A stretch of 64,000 nt of DNA from JAMXLO01 sp963812505 (GCA_963812505.1 CAWEVM010000008.1:248001-312000), one strand, 5' to 3'; shown: positions 8,668 through 17,643, counted from the first letter of the stretch. The notes: generated by a model from the letters alone, not told the origin. Numbers and translations are program-made.

Positions 8668-8997
8668 TCAGGCAGGCGCCTTGAGCGGACCATAGAACAG
8701 CACCCAGACGCAAAAATCGTCCGAGATCGCCTCGAATCCGTGTCGCACATGCGCCGCACAGAACAATACGTCGCCGGGCCCAACCGGGGTCACCTTGTCC
8801 TCGACCCGGTAACGGCCGGTGCCCGCAGCGACGAAATACAGCTCATCGCGCTGATGCGGCACCTGCGGGCCATCGGTCGGCCTGGCGGCGAACCGCACCT
8901 CCAGTTCCCCGTCAACAAACACCTCGGCCGAACGGCCCGGCGTCCGCGGCAAAGCAAGCGCGGCAGCCAGCGACACCGGCGGAGGCGTGCGCTCCAT
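8668..8997 (-). CDS. Small cupin-domain protein
   Basis: A 109-residue single-domain cupin. The region VPHQRDELYFVAAGTGRYRVEDKVTPVGPGDVLFCAAHVRHGFE carries the two cupin motifs: His/Glu in HQRDELYFV and the later PGD..F....H pattern. It therefore probably binds a metal in a beta-barrel. Its ATG overlaps the rpsO stop by one base (TGATG), so it is translationally coupled to ribosomal protein S15. Its function is unknown. A cupin between rpsO and pnp, which are normally adjacent, is notable. No signal peptide. Confidence 0.8.
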   Translation of the reverse strand: MERTPPPVSLAAALALPRTPGRSAEVFVDGELEVRFAARPTDGPQVPHQRDELYFVAAGTGRYRVEDKVTPVGPGDVLFCAAHVRHGFEAISDDFCVWVLFYGPLKAPA

Positions 8998-9266
8998 CAG
9001 CGGCGTAGACTGAGCCGACCGATCAGCGTCTCGTAGCGGCCCTGGTTTTTCGCCTTGAGGTAGTCGAGCAGTCGGCGGCGGCGTCCGACCAGCATCAGCA
9101 GACCACGCCGCGAGTGAAAATCCTTCGCGTGGGTTTTCAGGTGCTCGGTCAGGTTGCCGATGCGCTCGGATAGCAAGGCGACCTGCACTTCCGGGCTGCC
9201 GGTATCCTCCGGCGCGGTGGCGTACTCGCCGATCAGCGCCGTGCGGCGCTCCGCGGTGATCGACAT
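8997..9266 (-). CDS. rpsO: 30S ribosomal protein S15
   Basis: The 89-residue protein has the standard S15 length and signature: TGSPEVQVALLSERIGNLTEHLK followed by HSRRGLLMLVGRRRRLLDYL and a C-terminal RYETLIGRLSLRR. It binds 16S rRNA in the platform of the small subunit. It lies 24 bases downstream of truB and overlaps the cupin start by one base. A GAGGAGAC ribosome site precedes the ATG. The truB-rpsO order is conserved in proteobacteria. Confidence 0.97.
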   Translation of the reverse strand: MSITAERRTALIGEYATAPEDTGSPEVQVALLSERIGNLTEHLKTHAKDFHSRRGLLMLVGRRRRLLDYLKAKNQGRYETLIGRLSLRR

Positions 9267-9290
9267 CGGAATGGTCTCCTCAGGTAAGAG

Positions 9291-10217
9291 TCACAGCATA
9301 CGCGCGGGCTTCATCCAGCCGTCTTCCAGCCGGGCCAACCCGATCACGCACCCCCCCGCCATGGCGCGGACCAACCCTCCAGCGGGGTCGGCCGAACCGG
9401 GAATGCGGCCCATCAGCGTGACCAGGCTGATTGCCTGGCCATGCCTCAGGCCACTGACCTCCGCCTCGGTCAAGGCCAGCGCCGGGATGTCGGCCAGCGC
9501 GGTCGCGACCGGAAGCAGCAGGTCCGGGGAAGCGCGCGGGGTATCGTCTGTCGCACGGAGTTTGTCCAGGGGCGTCGCCTGGGCCTCGGTGAACGGGCCG
9601 ACGCGGAGGCGGCGCAGCGCCGTGATATGGCCGAGAGTGTCGCAGGCCTGGGCGAGGTCGCGTGCCAGACTGCGCATATAGACACCCTTGCCCGAGGCAA
9701 CCTCGAAGACGGCGGTGTCCTGGTTCGGGCGTTCGATCAGCTCGAAGCGGTCCACCCGGGCGGGACGCGGCTCCAGGTTCGGCGGGCGTCCCTCGCGCGC
9801 CATGTCGTAGGCGCGTTCTCCGGCGATTTTCACCGCCGAGAAGGTGGGGGGTACCTGCATGATGTCGCCGCGGAATTTACCCAATGCCGCGTGGATCTGC
9901 TCATCCGTGGGTCGGACAGGCGACGTCGCGGTGACCTTGCCGTCGGCATCGTCCGTGTCGCGTGCCTCGCCGAAACGCAGCGTGAAACGGTAGAGTTTCG
10001 TGCCATTCATGACGTAGGGCACGGTCTTCGTGGCGGCACCGAACGCGATCGGCAGCACGCCTGTGGCGAGCGGATCGAGCGTGCCGCCGTGGCCGGCCTT
10101 CTGCGCGTCGAATGCCCGTCGGACGCGGTTGACCACGTCGGTGCTGGTGAGCCCTGGTGGCTTGTCGATGATCAGCCAGCCGTCGAGCGGACGGCCGCGT
10201 GGCTTGCGGCGGGGCAT
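9291..10217 (-). CDS. truB: tRNA pseudouridine(55) synthase
   Basis: A 308-residue TruB. The start at 10217 gives MPRRKPRGRPLDGWLIIDKPPG, the normal N-terminus; an upstream GTG/ATG-like extension of 18 residues is Pro-rich and unlikely. The catalytic Asp lies in the conserved GHGGTLDPLATGVLP motif (D at about residue 44). Further family motifs are KLYRFTLRFGEARDTDDADG and VYMRSLARDL. It converts U55 of the T-loop of tRNAs to pseudouridine. It is the first gene of the minus-strand truB-rpsO-cupin run and lies divergent from the lipoprotein gene, with about 290 bases between that probably hold both promoters. Confidence 0.95.
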   Translation of the reverse strand: MPRRKPRGRPLDGWLIIDKPPGLTSTDVVNRVRRAFDAQKAGHGGTLDPLATGVLPIAFGAATKTVPYVMNGTKLYRFTLRFGEARDTDDADGKVTATSPVRPTDEQIHAALGKFRGDIMQVPPTFSAVKIAGERAYDMAREGRPPNLEPRPARVDRFELIERPNQDTAVFEVASGKGVYMRSLARDLAQACDTLGHITALRRLRVGPFTEAQATPLDKLRATDDTPRASPDLLLPVATALADIPALALTEAEVSGLRHGQAISLVTLMGRIPGSADPAGGLVRAMAGGCVIGLARLEDGWMKPARML

Positions 10218-10507
10218 GGGGGCAGAAGTCCTGAGAGGGCGCGGCGTAGGCGCTGAGCAGCGGGGTGTCAATGCGGGTCGCTAAGCGCGAGTGCCCCTTG
10301 CCCACGTATCGCCTTTGGATCGTCTGCCTCCGTTTATCCGCCGGCCTCTTTGCGGCGCGACCTCCGCATCGAGTTGGCACTTTTCCATAGGCAGTGGCAC
10401 CCCCTGTTGTGCGCATGCGGTTACGCGTATCAGCCCTTGGCCTTAGCCCTTCAGTGACAATCCATCCGCATGGTCGTTTGCGCGCACGCCTGCGGAAGGG
10501 TTTAACG

Positions 10508-11608
10508 ATGCGCTGCACGCCAGCCGCGTTCCTGTTCTCCATCGCCTTTCTCGCGGCCTGTGCGCCTCGCCCGCCGGAACTCCGCATCGCCGCGATGCCC
10601 CCGGCGATTCTGCTCCCGACCGCCAAGGCCGGGATCACCGATGGCCGCGGTCGCTTCCGCGAGATCTACTGCGCCGTGCGGGCCGACCATGGCGCGGAGC
10701 TTCCGTTCGACCGTCCGTGCGACACCAGCGCGGCGCTCTGGCAGCTTCCCGGCGAACCGCCGCCGTCGTCGGGCCAACTGGTCGCCCTGGGGCCTTCCAG
10801 CGCCGGCCTGACTGTGGTCATGGTGCCTGGCCTGCTGGCCGAATGCCTCATGTCGGAGTCCACGGTATTTGGCGACGCGCGCGCCGACCTGGAGGCGCAG
10901 GGCTACCAGACAGGCTACATCCAGACCCGTGGCCGTCAGGCCAGCGAGATCAACGCCGGCATCATTCGCGACGCGATCCGCGCGATGCCGGCGGAGGCGC
11001 GCATCATCCTGGTCACCCACTCCAAGGGCACCGTCGATTCCCTGCTGGCGCTCGCGACCTATCCCGATCTCGCCGACAAGGTCGTCGCACTGGTGAGCGT
11101 GGCCGGCGCCGTCAACGGCTCGCCGCTCGCTGACATCGTGCCGGACTGGGTCGCGCAAATGGCGGAAGCGATCGCCTTGCCCGAGTGCCCGCGGGGCCAC
11201 GGCGTCGAGGCTGCCGACAGCCTTCGCCGATCCGAGCGCCTGACGTGGCTCGCGACGCATGCCTGGCCGGCGAGCGTACGCACCTACTCACTGGTGGCGG
11301 TGGCGGGACCCAACGACATGTCCGCCGTGCTGCGCCCCTTCGCCGACATCCTCTCGCGAACCGAGCCGGCGAACGACGGCCTGGTCGTCGCGTCCGACGC
11401 CATCATCCCTGGCTCCACGCTGCTGGGCTATGCGCACGCCGACCATCTGGCGATCGCCATGCCCTTCGGGGCAAACGCGCCGCTGCTGGGCGCGACGCTG
11501 ATGACGCACAACGACTACCCGCGCGCTGTGCTGTTGGAAGCGGCGATCCGGTTTGTCCAGGAGGATTTGCGGCTTGCCCCTCCCCCCGTGAGTGGAGGGG
11601 GAGGTTAG
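10508..11608 (+). CDS. Lipoprotein with alpha/beta-hydrolase fold
   Basis: I chose the ATG at 10508, which has GGAAGGG eight bases upstream and opens a lipoprotein signal: MRCTPAAFLFSIAFLAAC with the lipobox Cys at residue 18. The mature protein has an alpha/beta-hydrolase core: VVMVPGLLAE (oxyanion region), then VTHSKGTVDSL with the nucleophile elbow Ser172, and HADH near the C-terminus as a candidate catalytic His. It is likely a membrane-anchored esterase or lipase-like enzyme; the substrate is unknown. The last ten or so residues, PPPVSGGGG, are encoded by a GC-rich palindromic repeat, so the natural C-terminus may once have been different. Confidence 0.75.
   Translation: MRCTPAAFLFSIAFLAACAPRPPELRIAAMPPAILLPTAKAGITDGRGRFREIYCAVRADHGAELPFDRPCDTSAALWQLPGEPPPSSGQLVALGPSSAGLTVVMVPGLLAECLMSESTVFGDARADLEAQGYQTGYIQTRGRQASEINAGIIRDAIRAMPAEARIILVTHSKGTVDSLLALATYPDLADKVVALVSVAGAVNGSPLADIVPDWVAQMAEAIALPECPRGHGVEAADSLRRSERLTWLATHAWPASVRTYSLVAVAGPNDMSAVLRPFADILSRTEPANDGLVVASDAIIPGSTLLGYAHADHLAIAMPFGANAPLLGATLMTHNDYPRAVLLEAAIRFVQEDLRLAPPPVSGGGG
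11577..11604. repeat. GC-rich palindromic dispersed repeat, copy b
   Basis: CCCCTCCCC...GGGGGAGG around a short GTGAGTG-type loop gives a stem of about 8 bp. It sits between two convergent genes and overlaps the 3' end of the lipoprotein gene, encoding its Pro/Gly tail. Its core resembles the copies at 6055, 40805 and 49976. It could act as a bidirectional terminator, but no T-run is present. Confidence 0.6.
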
Positions 11609-11615
11609 AGTCAGG

Positions 11616-13055
11616 CTAGGGCAACATCGGCAGACTTAGCGGCGAGATCTGGTCGGCGGTACGGCCTGCCCAGTCGCGGGATGGGGCGTCGCGCAGCATG
11701 CGCTCCTGGCCCTCGGTCACCGCTGCCAGCGCGGCGGCGTGGTCCATGGTCAGCACCTGGCCGTTCTCCATCACCTTGGCGCCGTGCACGAACACCGTGC
11801 GCACCGCGCGGTCAGCGGCGGTGAACACCAGTGAGCGCAGCGGATCGCGCGCCGGTCGCATCCATGGATTGGCCAGATCGACCAGCACGAGGTCGGCCTT
11901 CGCTCCGGCCGTCAGACGCCCGAGATCGGGTCGCCCGAGCGCGTCCGCGCCGCCCACCGTCGCGGCATGGAACAGCGTGGCGACGCTGGTCGCGGTGATG
12001 TCGCGCGCCGCCACACGCGCCAGGATCGCACCAAGCCGCATTTCCTCGATGACGTTGTGCGGGGCGACGTCGGTGCCGATGCCGAGATTGACGCCGGCGC
12101 GATGGTAGCGGCCGAAATCCTCCAGCGTGTGGCCATAGCGCGCGAAGGGCGATGGGCAATGCGCGACGCTCGTGCCGGTATCGACCAGAATTTCGAGATC
12201 GGTGTGGGTATGCCAGCGCACCCACGAATGCTCGTCGATGAACATCGCGTGCCCCAGCACGGTGCGCGGCGACAGGATGCCGAGGTCGCGTGCGAACTGC
12301 ACTGGCGACTTGCCGTGGCGATCGACCATGACCAGGAACTCGTTGACGCTCTGCGAACAATGCACGGTCAGCGGCACGTCGCGCGCCTCGGCCGCGGCGA
12401 AGCTGTCGCGCAGCAGATCGGTTGTGCAGGTGTCGATCTGTGCCGGCGAGACGATGCCAGACAGACGGCCGGACGGATGCGCGGCAGCCTGCTCGATCAA
12501 TGTCAGAGCCGCGTCGAGTCCGCGACGGCCGGCGGTTTCGTCCCAGCGGTATTGCAGCGCCCAGCCGTTCTCCAGATGCCAGCGCGCGGAAGCGTAGGAG
12601 GGTGCGAGGAACACGCGCAGGCCGCTCCGCGCCGCGAGATCGATCCAGCCCTCGTCGATGCCGGACAGATCGGCGACGCTGGTGATGCCGGACAGCAGCA
12701 TCTCGCAGAACGCCACCTGCTTGCCGGCCTTGCGCGCCTCTGCATCCGGCTGCAGCGCGACCGAGCGTTCGTAGAGTCCGCTCATGTACATTGCGGGCAC
12801 GCCGTGCTCCTCGCGCACGCCGCGAAAGAACGGCTCCGTGCTGGGATGGGCGTGCAGATCGATCAGGCCGGGCATCAGCATCAGCTCGGTGCCGTCGATC
12901 GTTTCGTCCGCCGTGCCGTCGTAGTGCTTGCCGATGTAGGTCAGCGTATCGTCAGTGAAGGCGACGTCGCCGCCCATCAGATAGGCGTGGCGCCGGTTCG
13001 TCGCATCCCAGGCGACGATGCAGGCGGCGTTGCGGATGCAGGTCGTCGATGGCAT
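11616..13055 (-). CDS. Amidohydrolase of the TRZ/ATZ (chlorohydrolase/deaminase) type
   Basis: A 479-residue metal-dependent hydrolase. After an N-terminal beta-sandwich it has LMPGLIDLHAHPS (metal ligands H68 and H70), PLTVHCSQS (third His), TVLGHAMFIDEHS (fourth His) and LGIGTDVAPHN (catalytic Asp). This set matches the atrazine chlorohydrolase/guanine-cytosine deaminase branch of the amidohydrolase superfamily, which removes amino, chloro or similar groups from heterocycles with Fe or Zn. The true substrate cannot be told from sequence. It is the last gene of a minus-strand run after glnS, an LLM oxidoreductase, dps and DUF72, and is convergent with the lipoprotein gene. Confidence 0.88.
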   Translation of the reverse strand: MPSTTCIRNAACIVAWDATNRRHAYLMGGDVAFTDDTLTYIGKHYDGTADETIDGTELMLMPGLIDLHAHPSTEPFFRGVREEHGVPAMYMSGLYERSVALQPDAEARKAGKQVAFCEMLLSGITSVADLSGIDEGWIDLAARSGLRVFLAPSYASARWHLENGWALQYRWDETAGRRGLDAALTLIEQAAAHPSGRLSGIVSPAQIDTCTTDLLRDSFAAAEARDVPLTVHCSQSVNEFLVMVDRHGKSPVQFARDLGILSPRTVLGHAMFIDEHSWVRWHTHTDLEILVDTGTSVAHCPSPFARYGHTLEDFGRYHRAGVNLGIGTDVAPHNVIEEMRLGAILARVAARDITATSVATLFHAATVGGADALGRPDLGRLTAGAKADLVLVDLANPWMRPARDPLRSLVFTAADRAVRTVFVHGAKVMENGQVLTMDHAAALAAVTEGQERMLRDAPSRDWAGRTADQISPLSLPMLP

Positions 13056-13097
13056 GGCGATCTCCGTGCGATGGCGTCGGCGTGAATATTCAGCCGA

Positions 13098-13895
13098 TTA
13101 TGCGGACAACCGCTCGATCAGCGCCATGGCAGCGGCGGGTGCCTTCGGCTTGAAGCCGTTGATCATGTAGATGAAGACATCGCGCGATTTGGGTGGCTTG
13201 GGTTCGGACGGCGCGAGCAGAGGAAGGTCAGTTGGAACCTTCCCGGCGGCCCAGAGCTTCGCGCGCTTCGCCCATGTGCCCAGCGCGTCAGGAGCGTAGC
13301 CTGCAGCCTCGTGCTGCGACGCGTTCTGCAACCGCGCGTAGATAAACGGTGCGGTTGGATCGTACAGCCCAGGATGCGTGTCACTGTCGGCCATCACTGC
13401 GGCCACCGCGTAGGTCCGCAGCAGCGCGATGAAGTCCGGGCAGGCGAAGCTCTTGTGGCGCACCTCGACGACGTGGCGAAGCTGCTGACCATCCACCTGG
13501 GGCGGGAGCAGCTTGAGAAAAGCCTCGAAGTCGTCCGGGTCGTACTGCTTGGTGGACGGCATCTGCCAGTTGATCGGGCCGAGCTTCTGCTTCAGCTCCA
13601 GTACACCGCTGGAGAGAAATCGCTCGATGCTCGGCCCCGCTTCAGCCAATACGCGACGGTTGGTGGTGAAGCGGGGACCCTTGAGCGAGAAGACGAACCC
13701 GTCGGGCGTCTCCTCCCGCCACTTGATGAAGCTCGCTGGCTTCTGCGAGCCGTAGTAGGTGCCGTTGACCTCGATGGACGTCAGTTGCCGGCTCGCATGT
13801 TCCAATTCCCGCTTCTGCGGCAACTTGGGCGGATAGAAGGTTCCGCGCCACGGCTCGAAGGTCCAGCCGCCAACGCCGACGCGGATAGCGACCAC
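13098..13895 (-). CDS. DUF72 family protein
   Basis: A 265-residue protein with the DUF72 (YecE) hallmarks: IRVGVGGWTFEPWRGTFYPP at the start, SIEVNGTYYGSQKPASFIKW, FVFSLKGPRFTTN, HVVEVRHKSF and VFIYMINGFKPKAPAAA at the end. The family has a TIM-barrel fold and no settled biochemical role. The start is a GTG six bases after the dps stop, so it is probably co-transcribed with dps. Confidence 0.9.
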   Translation of the reverse strand: MVAIRVGVGGWTFEPWRGTFYPPKLPQKRELEHASRQLTSIEVNGTYYGSQKPASFIKWREETPDGFVFSLKGPRFTTNRRVLAEAGPSIERFLSSGVLELKQKLGPINWQMPSTKQYDPDDFEAFLKLLPPQVDGQQLRHVVEVRHKSFACPDFIALLRTYAVAAVMADSDTHPGLYDPTAPFIYARLQNASQHEAAGYAPDALGTWAKRAKLWAAGKVPTDLPLLAPSEPKPPKSRDVFIYMINGFKPKAPAAAMALIERLSA

Positions 13896-13901
13896 GAAGG
13901 A

Positions 13902-14384
13902 TCAGTCCGATTCCTGCACATGCGCCTCGAGGAACCACAGTGCCTTGTCGAGATCGCGTGACGCCGCGGTGAAGATGTCTGCCGTGTCTGCATCACCCGC
14001 CTCGTCCGCATCGTCGATTGCCTTGCGTGTGGCGTTGGCGACGGAGGAGTAGCGATCGATCAGCGCCGGCAGGTGGTCCTTGATCGCGTAGATATCGATG
14101 GGATAGGGCGCCAGCTTCGAGGTTTTCGCCACGGCCTGAGTGGTGCCCAGGGCGGTGCCGCCGAGCTGTACGGCACGCTCCGCCATCGTGTCGACGTGGC
14201 CGTCGATCTGGGTGCGGAACCCGTCCAGCATCTCGTGTATCGCAATGAAGCGCGGCCCCTTCAGGTTCCAGTGTGCCTGCTTGGTCAGCAACGCAAGATC
14301 GATCGAGTCCGCGAGTTGTGCGTTCAGCAGATCGATCGCGACGTTACGTGTGTTGGAGGGCAGGTCGTTTTTGGTCTGGTGCAT
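13902..14384 (-). CDS. dps: Dps family DNA-binding/ferritin-like protein
   Basis: The 160-residue protein has the Dps ferroxidase-site pattern at the subunit interface: AHW (H38), IHEMLDGF (H50, D54) and DGHVDTMAERAVQLGG (D65, E69). The length is typical. Dps forms a 12-subunit shell that oxidises Fe(II) with peroxide and protects DNA. The N-terminal tail carries few lysines, so direct DNA binding is uncertain. The ATG has AAGGAG upstream. The DUF72 gene follows after six bases. Confidence 0.93.
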   Translation of the reverse strand: MHQTKNDLPSNTRNVAIDLLNAQLADSIDLALLTKQAHWNLKGPRFIAIHEMLDGFRTQIDGHVDTMAERAVQLGGTALGTTQAVAKTSKLAPYPIDIYAIKDHLPALIDRYSSVANATRKAIDDADEAGDADTADIFTAASRDLDKALWFLEAHVQESD

Positions 14385-14422
14385 GTGACGTTCTCCTTAC
14401 ATCGGATCAGGCGGGTCATCGA

Positions 14423-15274
14423 TCAGGCGGCGACGGCCCGCATCAGCGGCGCCCAGCGATCGAGGATCGGCAGAATGGCATCCGCCTTCGCAGCCGGCAG
14501 GCTGATCACCACCCTTGTGATCCCAAGATCGCGATACCGGTGGAGTTGATCAAGATCCTCGGCGACACGGAACAGCGTGACCGGCAGCGACGCAGCGGTG
14601 CGCCCGGCGTCCTGTGCCATCTTGTGGAATTCCGGCAGGGTCTGCGCGATGTCACCATGCCGCGTGCGGCCGGCGCCGGGAATCCAGCCGTCGCCGTAGC
14701 GAACGGCGCGGCGGGCGCCATATGGGAACGCGCCCCCCACGATGATGGGAAACGGCTGCTGAACCGGCTTCGGCCAGGTCTGCATCGGTGCGAAATCGAC
14801 AAATTCGCCGTGATACTCCGCGGTGTCGTGCGACCAGATCGCCTGCATCGCCTCGATGCGTTCGCGCGACAGTTTGTGGCGCGTGTCGTAGTTGGTGCCG
14901 TGATGTTCCATCTCCTCCTTGTTCCAGCCGTTGCCGACGCCGAACAGGAAACGCCCGCCGGACAATTGGTCGAGCGAGGCGACCAGCTTGGCGGTCTGGA
15001 TCGGATCGCGCTGGTTGATCAGGCAGACGCCAGTGCCGACCTTCAATGCCTTTGTAGCAACGGCTGCGGCGGTGAGCACGAGGAACGGATCCATGATGTC
15101 GTAGTAAGGGCGCGGCAGCTCGGGACCTCCCGGAAACGCCTTGGTGCGCGCCAGCGGAACATGCGAGTGCTCCGGCACCCACAGCGATTCAAAGCCGCGC
15201 TGCTCCAGCAGCGGGCCGAGTTCGCCTGGCGTCATCGAGGCGTCGGTGAAGAACATCGCGGCGCCGAACTGCAT
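14423..15274 (-). CDS. LLM class oxidoreductase (probable F420-type subgroup)
   Basis: A 283-residue luciferase-like monooxygenase. Motifs include LLEQRGFESLWVPEHSH at the N-terminus, KVGTGVCLINQRDPIQTAKLVASLDQLSGGRFLFGVGNGWNKEE, and PFPIIVGGAFPYGARRAVRYGDGW. The short length and these motifs fit the LLM subgroup often annotated as F420-dependent (TIGR03619); whether this organism makes F420 cannot be seen here. The gene starts five bases after the glnS stop and ends 38 bases before dps, suggesting co-transcription. Confidence 0.85.
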   Translation of the reverse strand: MQFGAAMFFTDASMTPGELGPLLEQRGFESLWVPEHSHVPLARTKAFPGGPELPRPYYDIMDPFLVLTAAAVATKALKVGTGVCLINQRDPIQTAKLVASLDQLSGGRFLFGVGNGWNKEEMEHHGTNYDTRHKLSRERIEAMQAIWSHDTAEYHGEFVDFAPMQTWPKPVQQPFPIIVGGAFPYGARRAVRYGDGWIPGAGRTRHGDIAQTLPEFHKMAQDAGRTAASLPVTLFRVAEDLDQLHRYRDLGITRVVISLPAAKADAILPILDRWAPLMRAVAA

Positions 15275-15278
15275 GCGG

Positions 15279-16970
15279 TTACGCTCCTTTTCTTTGTACT
15301 TTAGCCCAGGTGTCGCGCAGCCCGACGGTGCGATTGAACACCGGTTTGCCAGGTGCGGAGTCCGGATCCGCGCAGAAATAGCCGAGCCGCTCGAACTGCA
15401 CGGCCTCGCCGATCGGTGCGGTGGCGAGCGCCGGCTCCAACAGGCATCCGTGCGCCACTTCCAGCGAGTCCGGGTTGAGATCGGTCATGATGTCGCCGTC
15501 CGCGCCCGGGTCGGGGCGTGCGAACAGATGATTGTAGAGGCGCACTTCCGCCAAGACCGCATCCGCCGCGGCGACCCAGTGCAGCGTCGCCTGGACCTTG
15601 CGGCCATCGGGCGGCGAGTTGCCGCCTCGCGTTTCCGGATCATAGGTGCAGCGCAGTTCCACCACGTCGCCGGCGGCGTTCTTCACCGCTTCGCGGCAGG
15701 TGACGAAGTAGCCGTAGCGCAGCCGCACCTCGCGGCCCGGCGCCAGACGGAAGAACTTCTTCGGTGGATTTTCCAGGAAGTCGTCGCGCTCGATGTAGAT
15801 CTCGCGTCCGAACGTGATCGGTCGCGTGCCGGCGGACGCGTCCTCCGGATTGTTGATCGCCTCCAGCATCTCCGTGCGGCCTTCGGGCCAGTTCTCGATC
15901 ACCAGCTTCAGGGGGCGCAGCACCGCCATCCGCCGCGGGGCGATGCGGTTCAGCAGTTCGCGGACGGAGTACTCGAAGGCCGCGAACTCCGTGATGCTGT
16001 TCGACTTGGTGATGCCGCCGCGGCGAACGAACTCGCGCAGCGCAGCCGCGGGAATGCCGCGACGGCGAACGCCGGCAAGGGTCGGCATGCGCGGATCATC
16101 CCAGCCGGTGACGTGGCCCTCGCTCACCAGCCGCGTCAGAATGCGTTTCGACATCACCGTGTAGGCAATGTTGAGCCGCGCGAATTCGTATTGGTGTGGG
16201 TGCGCGGGGACCGGCAGGTTCTCGATCAGCCAGTCGTAGAGCGGCCGGTGATCCTCGAATTCCAGCGTGCACAGCGAATGAGTGACGCCCTCGATAGCGT
16301 CCGACTGGCCGTGCGCGTAGTCGTAGGTCGGATAGATGCACCAGGCGTTGCCGGTGCGCGGGTGCTCGGCGTGCAGAATGCGATACAGCACCGGGTCGCG
16401 CAGGTTCATGTTCGGTGAGGCCATGTCGATCTTCGCGCGCAGCACGCGGGCGCCGTTGGGGAACTCGCCCGCACGCATGCGGCGGAACAGGTCGAGGTTC
16501 TCCTCGATCGAGCGATAGCGGTCGGGCGAGTTCTGCCCTGGCTCGGTCAGCGTGCCGCGCTGGCTGCGCATCCGATCGGGCGGCGTGTCATCGACATAGG
16601 CCTTGCCCTCACGGATCAGGTATTCGGCCCATTCGTAGAGCTGCTCGAAGTAGTCCGACGCATGATAGAGATGCTCGCCCCAGTCGAAGCCCAGCCAGTG
16701 CACGTCGCGCTTGATCGCGTCGATGAACTCCTGTTCCTCCTTGGCGGGATTGGTATCGTCGAAGCGCAGGTGGCATCGGCCGCGATACTCCGCTGCCACG
16801 CCGAAGTTAAGACAGATCGCCTTGGCGTGGCCGATATGCAGATAGCCGTTCGGTTCCGGCGGAAAGCGGGTCACCACCGTGGCCACACGGCCGGCGCCGA
16901 GGTCATCCTGGATGATGTCGCGAATGAAATCGCGGCCCGCTTCGATTGTCGCCGTATCGGTTAACGTCAT
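15279..16970 (-). CDS. glnS: Glutaminyl-tRNA synthetase
   Basis: The 563-residue class I synthetase has PPEPNGYLHIGHAKAI (HIGH motif at residues 45-48), LRFDDTNPAKEEQEFIDAI, and the GlnRS form of the KMSKS loop, TVMSKR, at about residue 270, followed by the C-terminal anticodon-binding beta barrels. The HIGH-neighbouring sequence and the DTNP motif separate GlnRS from GluRS. It charges tRNA-Gln directly. Many alphaproteobacteria instead use GluRS plus GatCAB, so its presence is informative. Probably starts an operon with the downstream LLM gene. Confidence 0.95.
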   Translation of the reverse strand: MTLTDTATIEAGRDFIRDIIQDDLGAGRVATVVTRFPPEPNGYLHIGHAKAICLNFGVAAEYRGRCHLRFDDTNPAKEEQEFIDAIKRDVHWLGFDWGEHLYHASDYFEQLYEWAEYLIREGKAYVDDTPPDRMRSQRGTLTEPGQNSPDRYRSIEENLDLFRRMRAGEFPNGARVLRAKIDMASPNMNLRDPVLYRILHAEHPRTGNAWCIYPTYDYAHGQSDAIEGVTHSLCTLEFEDHRPLYDWLIENLPVPAHPHQYEFARLNIAYTVMSKRILTRLVSEGHVTGWDDPRMPTLAGVRRRGIPAAALREFVRRGGITKSNSITEFAAFEYSVRELLNRIAPRRMAVLRPLKLVIENWPEGRTEMLEAINNPEDASAGTRPITFGREIYIERDDFLENPPKKFFRLAPGREVRLRYGYFVTCREAVKNAAGDVVELRCTYDPETRGGNSPPDGRKVQATLHWVAAADAVLAEVRLYNHLFARPDPGADGDIMTDLNPDSLEVAHGCLLEPALATAPIGEAVQFERLGYFCADPDSAPGKPVFNRTVGLRDTWAKVQRKGA

Positions 16971-17059
16971 AGCTGAGCTCCGCCGAGGGATGCCAATCTA
17001 CACCCCGGTCGAGCGTTTGACGAACCTCGGGGGCCTCCCGACGGCGATCGGGAGGGATT

Positions 17060-17443
17060 TCACTCGGTCAGGCGGTGGCGAATTTCCTGCGGCAGATCGG
17101 CCAGATCAACCGGCTTGACGGACGCCTTGTCTCGCAGCTCACGGGCTGCACCGAGCAATTGTGGACGTCCGGTCATAAACACGAAGCCAACGCCCTGAAC
17201 GAGGCGCCGCACCATCAAAGCGACGGAACGCGGCGTTCCGTCGTCCGCCGCGATCTCTGTCATCAATAAATCGATCGCCGGCCTGGCTTCGAGCACTCCC
17301 AGTGCCACGATGGAATCATGGACAGGGACGACCTCCATCGCATGCTCGGTCAGATACGCCTTGATCGTACCCCCGAGGGCCGGTTCGTCATCAACGAGGA
17401 AGATGGCGTGACGTTTCCGCTGCGTCCCAGCCGGTCTTGTCAC
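17060..17443 (-). CDS. Response-regulator receiver-domain protein with altered phosphorylation site
   Basis: A 127-residue stand-alone receiver-like domain. FLVDDEPALG gives the metal-binding acidic pair (D18, D19), FMTGRP the conserved Thr/Gly, and SVKPVDLADL the conserved Lys-Pro. At the phospho-acceptor position the sequence is IDLLMTEIAADDG, so Glu63 replaces the usual Asp. It is probably not phosphorylated in the normal way and may be locked in one state. No output domain. It stands alone between glnS and a divergent ribbon-helix-helix gene; no histidine kinase is in view. Confidence 0.75.
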   Translation of the reverse strand: MTRPAGTQRKRHAIFLVDDEPALGGTIKAYLTEHAMEVVPVHDSIVALGVLEARPAIDLLMTEIAADDGTPRSVALMVRRLVQGVGFVFMTGRPQLLGAARELRDKASVKPVDLADLPQEIRHRLTE

Positions 17444-17643
17444 TGGGTACTCCCGAGCACCGCTGCCCTGGCATTATTGGCAATTTAATTCAAAATCTTT
17501 TAGAGGGCAGAGGGCCGACGTCCAGCCATTTCGCAGTGGGTAAGTTCCACCTTCGCCGCAGGTTGCGCGTGCATCCCAAGTTGCATCTTCATCATAGGCT
17601 GCGCCTTCCGGGCCAATCACTCACTGAGCGCAAAAGTGATCTG

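Noticed and set aside
8390..8695. Plus-strand ORF in the pnp leader
   Set aside because: Arg/Gly/Pro-rich with no ribosome site and overlapping the cupin gene end on the opposite strand.
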